Below, piece after piece: positions 26,309 through 35,618 of a stretch of DNA of 64,000 bases. Source of the stretch: Mucilaginibacter ginkgonis (GTDB lineage Bacteria; Bacteroidota; Bacteroidia; Sphingobacteriales; Sphingobacteriaceae); NCBI RefSeq assembly GCF_009754905.2, contig NZ_CP066775.1, forward strand, positions 2,666,001-2,730,000. The letters are read 5' to 3'. The translations under genes were made by a program, and so were the position numbers. Within the stretch, counting starts at the first letter, position 1. Every line of letters begins with the position of its first letter. The notes below the pieces were generated by a model. It was not told the origin of the DNA. It was given only the letters and a program-made list of their open reading frames with translations, and searched no databases.

Positions 26309-27076
26309 ATGGTACTGACGGACACGCACACGCATTTCTATTACGAGACCGATCCAGGTAAACGCGATGAAATGCTGCAACGCTGTTTGGATAAGAACAT
26401 CAGCCGCCTGTTTTTACCAAATGTTGATGCTGCTTCGGCGCAATTGGTTTTCGATCTTACCAACGCCCACCCCCAATATTTTTTCCCGATGCTTGGTTTG
26501 CATCCCTGCGATGTAAAACCAGACTGGCAAACAGAAATAGATGCCATAATGGCCACCGGCGAAAACGAAAGGATCTATGCAATAGGCGAGATCGGTGTCG
26601 ACCTGTACTGGGATAAAACAACGCTCGATATTCAAACCGCAGCTTTTGAATACCAGATACAATTAGCTAAACAGCTCGATCTGCCTATCGTGATCCATTG
26701 CCGCGACGCGTTTAACGAAGTTTACGACATACTTCAACGCCACAATGACGACAAACTGCGCGGCATCTTCCATTGCTTTGGTGGCACTGTTGAACAGGCA
26801 CAACAGATCATTGATCTTGGCTTTTACCTGGGCATAGGTGGCGTTGTTACTTACAAAAACTCAGGTTTGGATAAAGCATTAGCACAACTAAGTTTGCAGC
26901 ACATTGTGCTGGAGACTGATGCTCCTTATCTAACTCCTGTGCCATTTCGCGGTAAGCCAAATGAGAGTAGCTACCTTACATACATCGCCGAAAAGGTAGC
27001 AGATATCTTTATGGTTGATGTTGCGCAGGTTGCCGACATTACCACCGCTAATTCTAAGGCAATATTTGGCATATGA
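26309..27076 (+). CDS. tatD: TatD-family metal-dependent hydrolase
   Basis: 255 residues with the TIM-barrel metallo-hydrolase motifs: LTDTHTHFYY at the start, MLGLHPCDV, GEIGVDLYWDKT, IVIHCRDAF, FHCFGGTVEQA and ETDAPYLTPVPFRGKPN. TatD proteins are DNases implicated in DNA repair and quality control. The family contains several paralogues, so the symbol is by similarity. Confidence 0.9.
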   Translation: MVLTDTHTHFYYETDPGKRDEMLQRCLDKNISRLFLPNVDAASAQLVFDLTNAHPQYFFPMLGLHPCDVKPDWQTEIDAIMATGENERIYAIGEIGVDLYWDKTTLDIQTAAFEYQIQLAKQLDLPIVIHCRDAFNEVYDILQRHNDDKLRGIFHCFGGTVEQAQQIIDLGFYLGIGGVVTYKNSGLDKALAQLSLQHIVLETDAPYLTPVPFRGKPNESSYLTYIAEKVADIFMVDVAQVADITTANSKAIFGI

Positions 27077-27110
27077 GAAATCTCGATCTTCTTTTTTACA
27101 TTTATACACC

Positions 27111-28139
27111 ATGAGCGACACTTGCCAGATATTGATCATCTACACCGGCGGCACCATTGGTATGATGGCAGACCCGGTGAGCAAGGTATTGCGGCCCATC
27201 AATTTTGAGCAGATCATGGATAACGTGCCCGAGCTTGAGAAGCTTAATTGCCGCATAAAAGTCCACTCGTTTGATGAGATCATCGATTCATCTAACATGA
27301 ACCAGGAAATATGGGGCGAACTGGCAGGGCTGATAGAAAAGCATTACAATGAGGTGGATGGCTTTGTCATTCTTCATGGTTCTGATACCATGGCTTATAC
27401 AGCGTCGGCGTTAAGTTTTATGTTAGAGAACCTGGACAAGCCGGTAATCTTTACCGGTTCGCAGCTACCCATCAGCGCCATTCGTACAGACGCGAAGGAA
27501 AACCTGATGACGGCCATCGAGATCGCGAAGGCCAAAAAGTATGACCGATCACGCGTGCCCGAGGTTTGCATTTACTTTGATTACAAACTGTTCAGGGGTA
27601 ACCGTTCATTCAAATATAATTCCTCAAAGTTCGAAGCCTTCCGGTCGCCTAACTACCCTATCCTGGCCGAATCCGGCGTACACCTGCGTTTCAGCGTAAA
27701 TGATATCCGCCCGTCTGAAGGACAGCCGCTGGTTATCCGCCAGAAATTGGAAAGCGACGTTGCCGTTTTAAAACTTTATCCGGGCATCAGTCCAAAAGTG
27801 GTAGAGAATATCCTATCTGCCGATGTACGTGGCGTTGTAATGGAAACGTTCGGTGCAGGCAATACCAGTACAGACGATTGGTTTGTTAACCTGCTGAAAT
27901 CTGCGATAGACAACGGCAAGGTCATCGTCGATATCTCACAGTGTAAAGTAGGCACCGTAGAACTTGGCCGTTATGAAACCAGCAAGCAGCTTAAAGATAT
28001 CGGCGTAGCTAATGGTTATGATATGACTTTCGAGGCTGCTATCACTAAAATGATGTACCTTCTTGGCCAGTATGACGACCCTGCTACCATCAAAGAACTC
28101 ATAGAAACAGACCTGCGCGGCGAGTTAACCGTTTCCTGA
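27111..28139 (+). CDS. ansA: Type I (cytoplasmic) L-asparaginase
   Basis: 342 residues from the ATG at 27111 (MSDTCQILIIYTGGTIGM); a longer frame overlaps tatD and has no family match there. Active-site threonines are in TGGTIGM and HGSDTMAYTASAL, with GSQLPISAIRTDAKEN after them. It hydrolyses asparagine to aspartate and ammonia. No signal peptide, consistent with type I. Confidence 0.92.
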   Translation: MSDTCQILIIYTGGTIGMMADPVSKVLRPINFEQIMDNVPELEKLNCRIKVHSFDEIIDSSNMNQEIWGELAGLIEKHYNEVDGFVILHGSDTMAYTASALSFMLENLDKPVIFTGSQLPISAIRTDAKENLMTAIEIAKAKKYDRSRVPEVCIYFDYKLFRGNRSFKYNSSKFEAFRSPNYPILAESGVHLRFSVNDIRPSEGQPLVIRQKLESDVAVLKLYPGISPKVVENILSADVRGVVMETFGAGNTSTDDWFVNLLKSAIDNGKVIVDISQCKVGTVELGRYETSKQLKDIGVANGYDMTFEAAITKMMYLLGQYDDPATIKELIETDLRGELTVS

Positions 28140-28181
28140 ATTTTATACCGTCCGGTTCATTAATAGTGCGCATTTCGTTGT

Positions 28182-28360
28182 CAGTGTTTCACTGTTTCAG
28201 GTGAAACAGTTGAAACAGTTTGATTCCTACTTTTAAGTATGTGACACGAAGTTGCTCTTCGTTAATAGTCAGCTTATTACAGCGTTTATCTACAAGCACT
28301 GCTTTGTCACTAGTAACCAAAAAACAGCCTTTTGAGTCATTAAAACTGGCTGTGAAACAG
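28182..28360 (-). repeat. Possible third, rearranged relative of the 165-bp element
   Basis: Contains a near-perfect palindrome (CTGTTTCA, GG, TGAAACAG at 28192-28209), repeats of TGAAACAG at 28212 and 28353, and on the minus strand CCTGAAACAG then GTGAAACACTGACA, both shared with the 165-bp elements. It also ends beside a terminator in a convergent intergenic gap. The overall order differs and I cannot align it end to end. With the terminator it fills the 322-bp gap; the minus-strand frame across it looks fortuitous. Confidence 0.45.
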
Positions 28361-28427
28361 TTGAAGTAACAAGCTGATGTCACTAATAAAATTGTACATC
28401 TCATGTAAAACACAAAAGGCTCCCGGA

Positions 28428-28451
28428 ATCCGGGAGCCTTTCTATATTACA
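28428..28451. terminator. Bidirectional terminator between ansA and SusD
   Basis: GGCTCCCGG/CCGGGAGCC with a 3-nt loop, A-run on the left and T on the right. Serves the convergent asparaginase and SusC/SusD transcripts. Confidence 0.85.
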
Positions 28452-28461
28452 AATATTCTTC

Positions 28462-29877
28462 TTAGAATTTATCGAAGAATAGTTTAGTAGTAACAGTATT
28501 TCCACCAATTGCAGCGCCTGCAGCGGTGAAGTTAGGACCGTTAACGTTACCTTCCTGTACTGGGTAGGTAAACCTAACCGGGAAAGCGGTACGTGCAGTA
28601 GCAGGAGCTGTCAACACAGGGTAATCTAATCTGCGTTGGTTTATCCATGCATCCCATCCACGGTTGTAGAAAGAGATCCATTTTTGGATACCGATCTTTT
28701 GTTTGTAAGTACCGGCTGCGGTTGCATAAGCCACAGTTGGCTGTGCAAGGTAAGTAGTAGCCTGTGCTGCTGTACCACCCCAGAAAGTGATAGAAGCGGT
28801 AACGCCCTCGTTGTAGTGAGCTGCTGCTGTACCACCAACGTTATAACCTCTTTCTACTGCCTCAGCTAGGTCAAACTGCATTTCAGAGTAGCTTAACAAC
28901 AAACCAGGATAAGTTTGCTGAGTTATAGTAGTTGATGGTTTAGAGAACGCTGAGTAGTTAGCACTTGCGCCCGGTGCAGCACCAGAATAGCCACCGTTAG
29001 CATCAGTTGTAAAGAAGAATGATAATCTTGGATCATTCAGGCTTTTCAACGTAGTTACTAAGACGGTGTTAGCTACGAAATCCTGACGGCCGCTTTGCAC
29101 TAAGTCAACCCAAACCGGATTGGTATTAGGTGGAGCGCTTAGGTAAGCAAAGGTCATGTTATCGGCGTTTGAAGTAAACAAGCCTGCGGTAGCTGCAGAC
29201 TCTGCTGCTGCTTTCGCAGTAGCGTTATCAGCATCAGAAAGCGTGATAGCCATTTTAAGCTTCAACGTTGCAGCAGCTTTTTTCCATTGAGTTGCACTGC
29301 CACCATATAGAAGGTCAGCAGCACCAAAGCTTGATGTACCTGAGCCTAATGCGGTAATATCCGCGTCAAGCCTTGTTAACAAGCTTTTGTACACAGTTAA
29401 AGCGTCGTCATAAACCGGGAACAAGTTGTCAGGGTTAAGCGCCTGGCTGTAAGGAACATTGCCAAATGTAGTTGTCAAATAGTAATAGCTATAAACCTCC
29501 ATTACGTCAACCATTGCGTTGTTAACTTTTGAAGCAGGGTCTGCAGCACCAAGTTTTTTTGCTTGTTCAAAGTTTTCTAACGCGTCACGATAAAAGGCAT
29601 TCCAGATCGCATCGGGAATTGGCCTGGTGTTAATATCGTAGTTAGACTCATCTGTGTAAGTGGTTTCTTGCCATTGCTGCTCAATTAACCTGAATATATT
29701 CAAGTTAACGCTGGCAGAAGACAGGATGTTGGCAAATGTATGCTCCGCACCAGTAAACTCGCCTGCAGCAGGTACAGTGGTAGGCGACTTAGGGTTTACA
29801 TTGAGATCCGTTAGGTTCTTTTTGCACGACGTTATAACTAACAACGCCGGCAAAACAATGTATAATAGTTTTTTCAT
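28462..29877 (-). CDS. SusD/RagB-family nutrient-binding lipoprotein
   Basis: 471 residues; lipobox VITSC (Cys18). It belongs to the SusD-like group with the phrases DLNVNPKSPTTVPAAGEF, VMEVYSYYYLTTTFGNVPYSQAL and YPGLLLSYSEMQFDLAEAVERGY, rather than the RagB subtype at 1104. It partners the SusC protein encoded 13 bp upstream. No glycoside hydrolase, sulfatase or regulator accompanies the pair, so the ligand could be a peptide or a sugar. Confidence 0.93.
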   Translation of the reverse strand: MKKLLYIVLPALLVITSCKKNLTDLNVNPKSPTTVPAAGEFTGAEHTFANILSSASVNLNIFRLIEQQWQETTYTDESNYDINTRPIPDAIWNAFYRDALENFEQAKKLGAADPASKVNNAMVDVMEVYSYYYLTTTFGNVPYSQALNPDNLFPVYDDALTVYKSLLTRLDADITALGSGTSSFGAADLLYGGSATQWKKAAATLKLKMAITLSDADNATAKAAAESAATAGLFTSNADNMTFAYLSAPPNTNPVWVDLVQSGRQDFVANTVLVTTLKSLNDPRLSFFFTTDANGGYSGAAPGASANYSAFSKPSTTITQQTYPGLLLSYSEMQFDLAEAVERGYNVGGTAAAHYNEGVTASITFWGGTAAQATTYLAQPTVAYATAAGTYKQKIGIQKWISFYNRGWDAWINQRRLDYPVLTAPATARTAFPVRFTYPVQEGNVNGPNFTAAGAAIGGNTVTTKLFFDKF

Positions 29878-29890
29878 GTTTTAATTTTCC

Positions 29891-32800
29891 TTAAAATTTA
29901 ACTCTTAAATTTAATATGAATGAACGCACGGTTGGCATTGCTCCACTTTGATAACCTTGCAAGTTACCTGAAGACAATGTCTCTTCAGGATCTGCATAAG
30001 GAACGTTTTTGTGGATGATCCATAAGTTGTGACCGTTTACAGATACGTCTACGCCTTTAACAGGTCCTAAACCAGAGATCCATTTCTGAGGGAAAGAATA
30101 TCCCAAAGAAGCTTCACGCAGTTTAACATAGCTAGCGTCGTAAATAAAGGCCGCATTTGGATTATATACATAACCGTATGTACCATAAACGGTGTTACTT
30201 ACCCTTGTAGTATTTGGAGTACCATCAGCTTTTACTCCTGGTAGGATTATACCACCACCTGTTGCGAGAGTATTTCTTGATGGGTTACCCAAATCATTGT
30301 TACCCGCAGTTTCAGGATATAAACCTGTCGCCAAACCGTAATACATATCAAGTGAGAATACCTGGCCACCTTTACGCATATCAACCAAGAAGCTTAAAGT
30401 AAAGTTCTTGTATTTGAATGTGTTAGTGATACCACCGATCCAATCGGGATTGTAGTTGCCAATAACCTCATTAGATGTTGCAGATAATTGGTAACGGCCG
30501 TTAGCTTTAACCACACGCTGTCCATTTAAAAACACATAGTTGCTGCCACGTATGGTACCCAATGGTTCGCCTAATGTAGCATTCAACGTAACACCGCCTT
30601 GGAAGCTTGCTAACAATAAGTTGTTGGCTGGGTTACCGGTAGCATCATTAAATGTTTCGATAAGCTTGTTGCGGTTACGGGTATAGTTAACGCCAAGGTT
30701 CCATGAGAAATCGCTGGTTTTCAAAGGTGTACCTGTCAAAGCAAGCTCTATACCTTTGTTTTGTACAGTACCTGCGTTTCTGTAAGTGCTTGAGAAACCT
30801 GTTGCGGTTGATACAGAAACCGGGATTAATTGATCTTTAGTTTTTGTGACATAGTAAGTCGCGTCTAAACCTAAACGGTTATTAAAGAACTGCAACTCTA
30901 AACCAGCCTCAGTACTTTGAGTACGTTCCGGCCTTAAGTTAGGAAGGTTTTTAGTAGTTGAAATATACGTTTGAGAAGAGCTGCCATAAGGAGTACCAAT
31001 GCTATAAGTATCAATAGTACTGTATGGAGTAGCATCATTACCAACCTGGGCATAGTTACCTCTCAATTTACCGTAAGACAACCATTTGTAATCTTTAAGT
31101 AAGTTAGAGAAGATGAAACCGACAGCAACTGACGGGTAATAATAAACGTTAGCGCCTTTAGGTAAAGTTGATGAAGCATCGCGGCGTATTGTACCGTCAA
31201 TGTTGATTACTTTAGCGTAGGTCAAGTTCAACTCACCATAAACACCATCAAGCTCGCGTTGCTGATCACCTTCTACAGGTGCTACAGGTTGGCTTACAGA
31301 GTTTGAAACAGCATAAATGCCCGGAACAACTAAGCCGCCGTTTGTAGAAGCACTAATAGTTTGATAGCGTTGTTTACGGATATTACCACCTAATACCGCT
31401 TTCAAGTTTAGGTCTTTAGTAAGATCCTTATCAGCAGAAGCGATCAGATCATAGTTAGACTCTGTGAAACCTAAGTTTCTGCGGGTATAACCAGATACAC
31501 CTACAGAACCAACCTGGCGGCGCTCTTCTTGTAACTGTGTCCAGTTATCAACTGTAGCACGGCCTAAAATGTTTAACCAGCTGGTTACTTTGTAGTTTGC
31601 AGCTACGTTACCAAAATAACGGTTACGTGTATCAGAGTTATAGTTCTGATAGCGGATAAAATAAGGGTTATCCCAATAGATAGGGGTTGTGTTAAACGGA
31701 GCACTTAAGTTCCAGGTAGTGTTTTGGCCACCTGAAGCAAAATACTGGTCCCTTAATTCATAAACATCATTGTTAACCTGGTACCATTGACGGAATGAGT
31801 TAAGAATGTTGTCTGACTGGTAACCCGTACCGTAACGGCCTAAACCAACAGTGTTGATGTAGCTGATGTTAGCACTTGCAGTCAATTTGCTGGTTACATT
31901 GTAGCTGCCAGAGAAGTCTACGTTTTGTTTAAGGATATTACTGTTTGGCATGATACCGGTCTGGTTATCGCGGGTATAACCTAATTTGAATGAACCGTTA
32001 TCATTAGCGTTAGTGATAAAAATGCTCTCGTTGTTTTGAGTAGCGCGGGTAAAGAATTTGCTTGGATCATTAGCAGCTGCTACCCATGGAGTTGCCTTTA
32101 AATAATTTGGCGATGACGGATAGAAAGCATCCCATTGATAGACCAACAGGTTTGGATCAAATTTGGCACCGTAAGATGCATCCTCAGTCAATGGATCGAT
32201 CAAATCCGGTTTACCGTCGCCGTTAACGTCTTGATACAAGAAATAACCGGTTGGGTCATCATAGTAGTTGCCATAACCACCACCATATTGTTTCTGGTAT
32301 TTAGCAAAGGTTGTTTTGTCTATAGAACCGGTACCGATACCTGCATTAATAGTGATACCCAAGCCTTTTTTAGCCTTTTTGGTAGTGATCAAGATTACAC
32401 CATTTGCACCTTGAGAACCGTAAAGCGCTGTTGCAGCAGCACCTTTCAATACAGTCACAGACTCAACATCATCAGGGTTGATATCATTCGCAGGGCTACC
32501 GTAGTCATAACCACCGGTACCGCTACGCTGACCGCTTTGATTAATAGAAGCACTGTTTAAACCACCGTTGCTGAAAGGAACACCATCAACCACATAAAGT
32601 GCCTGGTTGTTACCGTAGATAGATTTTGCACCACGGATAACCACGTTGGTAGAACCGCCAAGGCTGCTGCTCTGACGAACTTCCAAACCTGCCACTTTAC
32701 CTGATAACTCGCTGGAAATGTTAGTGCTACGTGTTGCAGAAAGACTTTCGCCGCTTACTGTTTGCGCAGCATAAGATTGCTGGTTACGGTTACGATTTAA

Positions 32801-33139
32801 GCCTAACGCGCCTTGTACCACAACCTCGCCCAGTTGCCTGGCAGAAATGGTCAATGCAACGTTTAAAGCGCCTGCCGGGATGGCACGCTCTTCTGTACCA
32901 TATCCTATAAAGCTAAACCTTAATGCGGTAGTACCAGCCGGTACGCGCAGGGTATACTTACCTTGAGCATCTGTTTGTGTACCGATGGTACTGCCCGGAA
33001 CGACAACAGATACACCAGGTAGGGGCAATCCGTCATCTTTACCAGTCACCGTACCTGTAACAGTACGGTTTTGCGCGTATAGCTGTTGCGAAAAAGCTAA
33101 TAGAAGTACGCACAAAGAAAAAAGTAAATGTTTTTTCAT
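29891..33139 (-). CDS. SusC/RagA-family TonB-linked transporter
   Basis: 1082 residues. Signal peptide (ending QQLYAQ), regulatory-like domain (GTVTGKDDGLPLPGVSVVV), plug with the SusC signature LKGAAATALYGSQGANGVI, and a large barrel closing in SFILNLRVKF. It works with the SusD next to it to import a large ligand across the outer membrane. No TonB box or STN domain is evident. The upstream 180 bp are A/T-rich and shared with the divergent PadR gene. Confidence 0.95.
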   Translation of the reverse strand: MKKHLLFSLCVLLLAFSQQLYAQNRTVTGTVTGKDDGLPLPGVSVVVPGSTIGTQTDAQGKYTLRVPAGTTALRFSFIGYGTEERAIPAGALNVALTISARQLGEVVVQGALGLNRNRNQQSYAAQTVSGESLSATRSTNISSELSGKVAGLEVRQSSSLGGSTNVVIRGAKSIYGNNQALYVVDGVPFSNGGLNSASINQSGQRSGTGGYDYGSPANDINPDDVESVTVLKGAAATALYGSQGANGVILITTKKAKKGLGITINAGIGTGSIDKTTFAKYQKQYGGGYGNYYDDPTGYFLYQDVNGDGKPDLIDPLTEDASYGAKFDPNLLVYQWDAFYPSSPNYLKATPWVAAANDPSKFFTRATQNNESIFITNANDNGSFKLGYTRDNQTGIMPNSNILKQNVDFSGSYNVTSKLTASANISYINTVGLGRYGTGYQSDNILNSFRQWYQVNNDVYELRDQYFASGGQNTTWNLSAPFNTTPIYWDNPYFIRYQNYNSDTRNRYFGNVAANYKVTSWLNILGRATVDNWTQLQEERRQVGSVGVSGYTRRNLGFTESNYDLIASADKDLTKDLNLKAVLGGNIRKQRYQTISASTNGGLVVPGIYAVSNSVSQPVAPVEGDQQRELDGVYGELNLTYAKVINIDGTIRRDASSTLPKGANVYYYPSVAVGFIFSNLLKDYKWLSYGKLRGNYAQVGNDATPYSTIDTYSIGTPYGSSSQTYISTTKNLPNLRPERTQSTEAGLELQFFNNRLGLDATYYVTKTKDQLIPVSVSTATGFSSTYRNAGTVQNKGIELALTGTPLKTSDFSWNLGVNYTRNRNKLIETFNDATGNPANNLLLASFQGGVTLNATLGEPLGTIRGSNYVFLNGQRVVKANGRYQLSATSNEVIGNYNPDWIGGITNTFKYKNFTLSFLVDMRKGGQVFSLDMYYGLATGLYPETAGNNDLGNPSRNTLATGGGIILPGVKADGTPNTTRVSNTVYGTYGYVYNPNAAFIYDASYVKLREASLGYSFPQKWISGLGPVKGVDVSVNGHNLWIIHKNVPYADPEETLSSGNLQGYQSGAMPTVRSFILNLRVKF

Positions 33140-33282
33140 GTTGTCTTTTTAAATCAGTTAATAGTTAATTGCCCTAAAATAGGACATTATTATCAACAAA
33201 AACAAACATTTTCTATATAAATGTTAATTGTCGGTTAAAAAATTACTTAAAAGTAGGTAACGCAAAAATATTTTAGTACTAT

Positions 33283-33317
33283 GTATTGCATAATACAATC
33301 TAAAGCATATATCTTTG
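33283..33317 (+). promoter_or_regulatory. Promoter and candidate operator of the PadR gene
   Basis: TATCTTTG (33310-33317) fits the -7 box, with ATTG 20 nt upstream. The inverted repeat GTATTGCATAATAC (33283-33296) overlaps the upstream box, the place and style of a PadR operator. Transcription would begin at or just after the first ATG (33322), hinting that translation may instead start at the ATG at 33349. Confidence 0.5.
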
Positions 33318-33321
33318 TATT

Positions 33322-33657
33322 ATGATAATCGAGAACACCCAAACACAAATGAGAAAGGGCATACTGGAGTATTGCATACTTTCTATAATTGCGCGGGGGC
33401 AGATATATGCATCTGATATTATTGCAGAGATGCGCAAAGCGCAATTGCTTGTAGTTGAGGGCACTTTGTATCCGCTGTTAACCCGCCTTAAGAACAATGG
33501 CCTGCTGGCTTATACCTGGATAGAATCTACATCGGGCCCGCCGCGCAAATATTATTCACTATCTGACGAAGGAAAAGTTGTGTTGGAACAACTCGACAAA
33601 ACCTGGCAGGAACTTGCCTTTGCGGTACAATCATCAATAGACGGTCGCAACGCTTAA
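33322..33657 (+). CDS. PadR-family transcriptional regulator
   Basis: 111 residues: winged helix with MRKGILEYCILSIIARG, IYASDIIAEMRKAQLLVVEG, TLYPLLTRLKNNGLLAYTW and the wing ESTSGPPRKYYSLSDEGK. It should repress its own operon and respond to a small molecule or phenolic/antimicrobial stress. The next gene, 21 bp on, encodes a PspC-domain membrane protein; PadR-PspC pairs are common in Bacteroidota. Confidence 0.93.
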   Translation: MIIENTQTQMRKGILEYCILSIIARGQIYASDIIAEMRKAQLLVVEGTLYPLLTRLKNNGLLAYTWIESTSGPPRKYYSLSDEGKVVLEQLDKTWQELAFAVQSSIDGRNA

Positions 33658-33678
33658 TAACCTCACAATTTTACGATC

Positions 33679-35352
33679 ATGAATAAAACAATCATTATAA
33701 ACATAAACGGCACTGTATTTCATATTGAGGAACAGGCCTACGAAATATTAAAGGCATACATGACGGCTGTTAAGCGTCATTTCTTTGATTCTGAAGACAG
33801 CCTTGAGATCACTACCGATATTGAAAACCGCGTAGCCGAACTATTTACAGAGATACTGGCCCGCGAAGGCCGCCAGGCGATCATAGACCAGGATGTGCAC
33901 GCGGTAATTGAACAAATGGGCGCGGTTGAGGATTTTGACAATGCCCCTACCGGTGCCACTGCAGGTGACAGCTACTATCAAACGCACACCAGTCAGCGCC
34001 GCTTGTTCCGCGATCCGGATGACCATCTGGTTGGCGGCGTGTGCGCAGGCATCGCAAATTATTTTGACGCGCCTGCTGTTTGGGTAAGACTGGCCTTCGC
34101 CCTATCAGTGATATTTGCAGGCACGGGTTTCTTTCTATACATTATATTATGGATAGTGCTGCCTAAAGCACAAACCCGCGCCGACCGCATGGCCATGAAA
34201 GGTGAAAAACTGGACCTGCAAGGTTTTAAAAGAAACTTTGAGGCTGAAGCAGTAAATCTTCGCGAACGGCTCAACGAGGCAGGCCACCACGCTAAACCTT
34301 TTATCTATCGTTTCAGGGATTTTTTGGGCGAGTTCTTCGGTTTTCTGGGCAAGGCCATAGGGCAATCTGGTAACCTGTTGCTTAAACTAATAGGCATTGC
34401 CTTTATGTTATCCTTTTTCTGCATGGCTATAGCCGTAATTGTAGCCTATATCTCTTTTATGATGTTTGGCCATACAGAGCTGCAGTTTATTTTCCCCTTC
34501 AGTGTTTTAGGGGTGCAGTACAATACCGCTTTGTATACGTCGGCGTTCTTTGCAATTATTATCCCGCTGGTAATCCTTATTGTATTATTTGCAAGGCTGG
34601 CATTCAATACCGCACGTTTAAGTTCGTCGGCATTGACCGTGTTAGGCGTATTGTGGGTATGCGCCGTAACGCTTAGCATTTACTATGCGGCACGGATCAG
34701 CGCGAACTTCAGGTATTCTGCAAGTTTTGGCAAAACTGTAAACATCGCCGCTACAAAGAACAATGTGTATCACCTTAAACTGAATGATAAGAAATACCTT
34801 ACGGCAGAAGATAGCGCACGTTTAAATGTACAATCGCGCTTCCATGGCTTTATTGTAATAGATGGCGATGAAGACGATATGGGTGAACCGAACAATGTAT
34901 CGATATCGGTAGAAAAAAGTGATGTAGCCCAGCCTACCCTTTTTGAACGTTTCAGCGCTAACGGCGCAACCTATGATCAGGCGCTGATGAACGCCCGTAA
35001 CACAGTGTATAATTTCACTCAGAAAGACTCGGTATTAACCTTTGACCGTTCTTTGCATAGAAATTATAATGAGCAATGGCACAATCAGGAAATATTACTG
35101 GTTTTAAAGGTGCCGGTTAATTCAACTGTACTAGTTGATAAAAACCTTAATCGTCCGTTAAGCCTGAATATTTGGGGATGCCTTGACGATAACAAAACGC
35201 CGGATGCTACTTATGCAACCTTTAAGATGCAGCCAACCGGTTTAGAGTGTAAGGTTGATACCTTAAAGAGGGATACAGTGAGAGTTACAGATACTGTAAA
35301 AGTATTTGCCAAACCAACGGTCGCCCCAAAGCACCTGAAGAAAGTTAAATAA
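33679..35352 (+). CDS. PspC-domain membrane protein
   Basis: 557 residues. A short N-terminal domain (MNKTIIININGTVFHIEEQA, to about 95) precedes the PspC domain (RRLFRDPDDHLVGGVCAGIA, with one membrane helix, about 108-170), then a long cytoplasmic linker and three more membrane helices (about 230-345), then a 200-residue extracytoplasmic domain. PspC domains sense envelope stress in the Psp response. No pspA or pspF lies nearby, so a PadR-controlled envelope sensor is the most one can infer. Confidence 0.85.
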   Translation: MNKTIIININGTVFHIEEQAYEILKAYMTAVKRHFFDSEDSLEITTDIENRVAELFTEILAREGRQAIIDQDVHAVIEQMGAVEDFDNAPTGATAGDSYYQTHTSQRRLFRDPDDHLVGGVCAGIANYFDAPAVWVRLAFALSVIFAGTGFFLYIILWIVLPKAQTRADRMAMKGEKLDLQGFKRNFEAEAVNLRERLNEAGHHAKPFIYRFRDFLGEFFGFLGKAIGQSGNLLLKLIGIAFMLSFFCMAIAVIVAYISFMMFGHTELQFIFPFSVLGVQYNTALYTSAFFAIIIPLVILIVLFARLAFNTARLSSSALTVLGVLWVCAVTLSIYYAARISANFRYSASFGKTVNIAATKNNVYHLKLNDKKYLTAEDSARLNVQSRFHGFIVIDGDEDDMGEPNNVSISVEKSDVAQPTLFERFSANGATYDQALMNARNTVYNFTQKDSVLTFDRSLHRNYNEQWHNQEILLVLKVPVNSTVLVDKNLNRPLSLNIWGCLDDNKTPDATYATFKMQPTGLECKVDTLKRDTVRVTDTVKVFAKPTVAPKHLKKVK

Positions 35353-35360
35353 CTTCTGAA

Positions 35361-35387
35361 GCCCCGGTAAAGTATCGGGGCTTTTTT
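35361..35387 (+). terminator. Terminator of the padR-pspC operon
   Basis: GCCCCGG/TCGGGGC-type stem (35361-35381) followed by six T, 9 bp past the stop codon. Confidence 0.85.
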
Positions 35388-35618
35388 GTTCCCATAGCCA
35401 TTCACTACTTTAACCGTAAATATCCCGCCATTCACCGAATAACCGTCGGTAAAAATTTCTTTTAATGTAACCTTTGTTACGTGATCAGCATCTAATCGAT
35501 AAAACAAACTGTTCGCAGCAGCAAAAAACTGAACCAAAAATTTCAGGGAAATTAAAAAAGGGCCTAAAAGCCCACTGGCAACGCTTTGACTAAATTTTAC
35601 AACACTAATACCACACAT

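Noticed and set aside
28189..28413. Minus-strand 74-residue frame in the ansA-SusD gap
   Set aside because: It overlaps the palindromic repeat region and has no signal, domain or sensible composition.
32135..32560. 141-residue frame antisense to SusC
   Set aside because: Simple shadow of the 1082-residue SusC gene.
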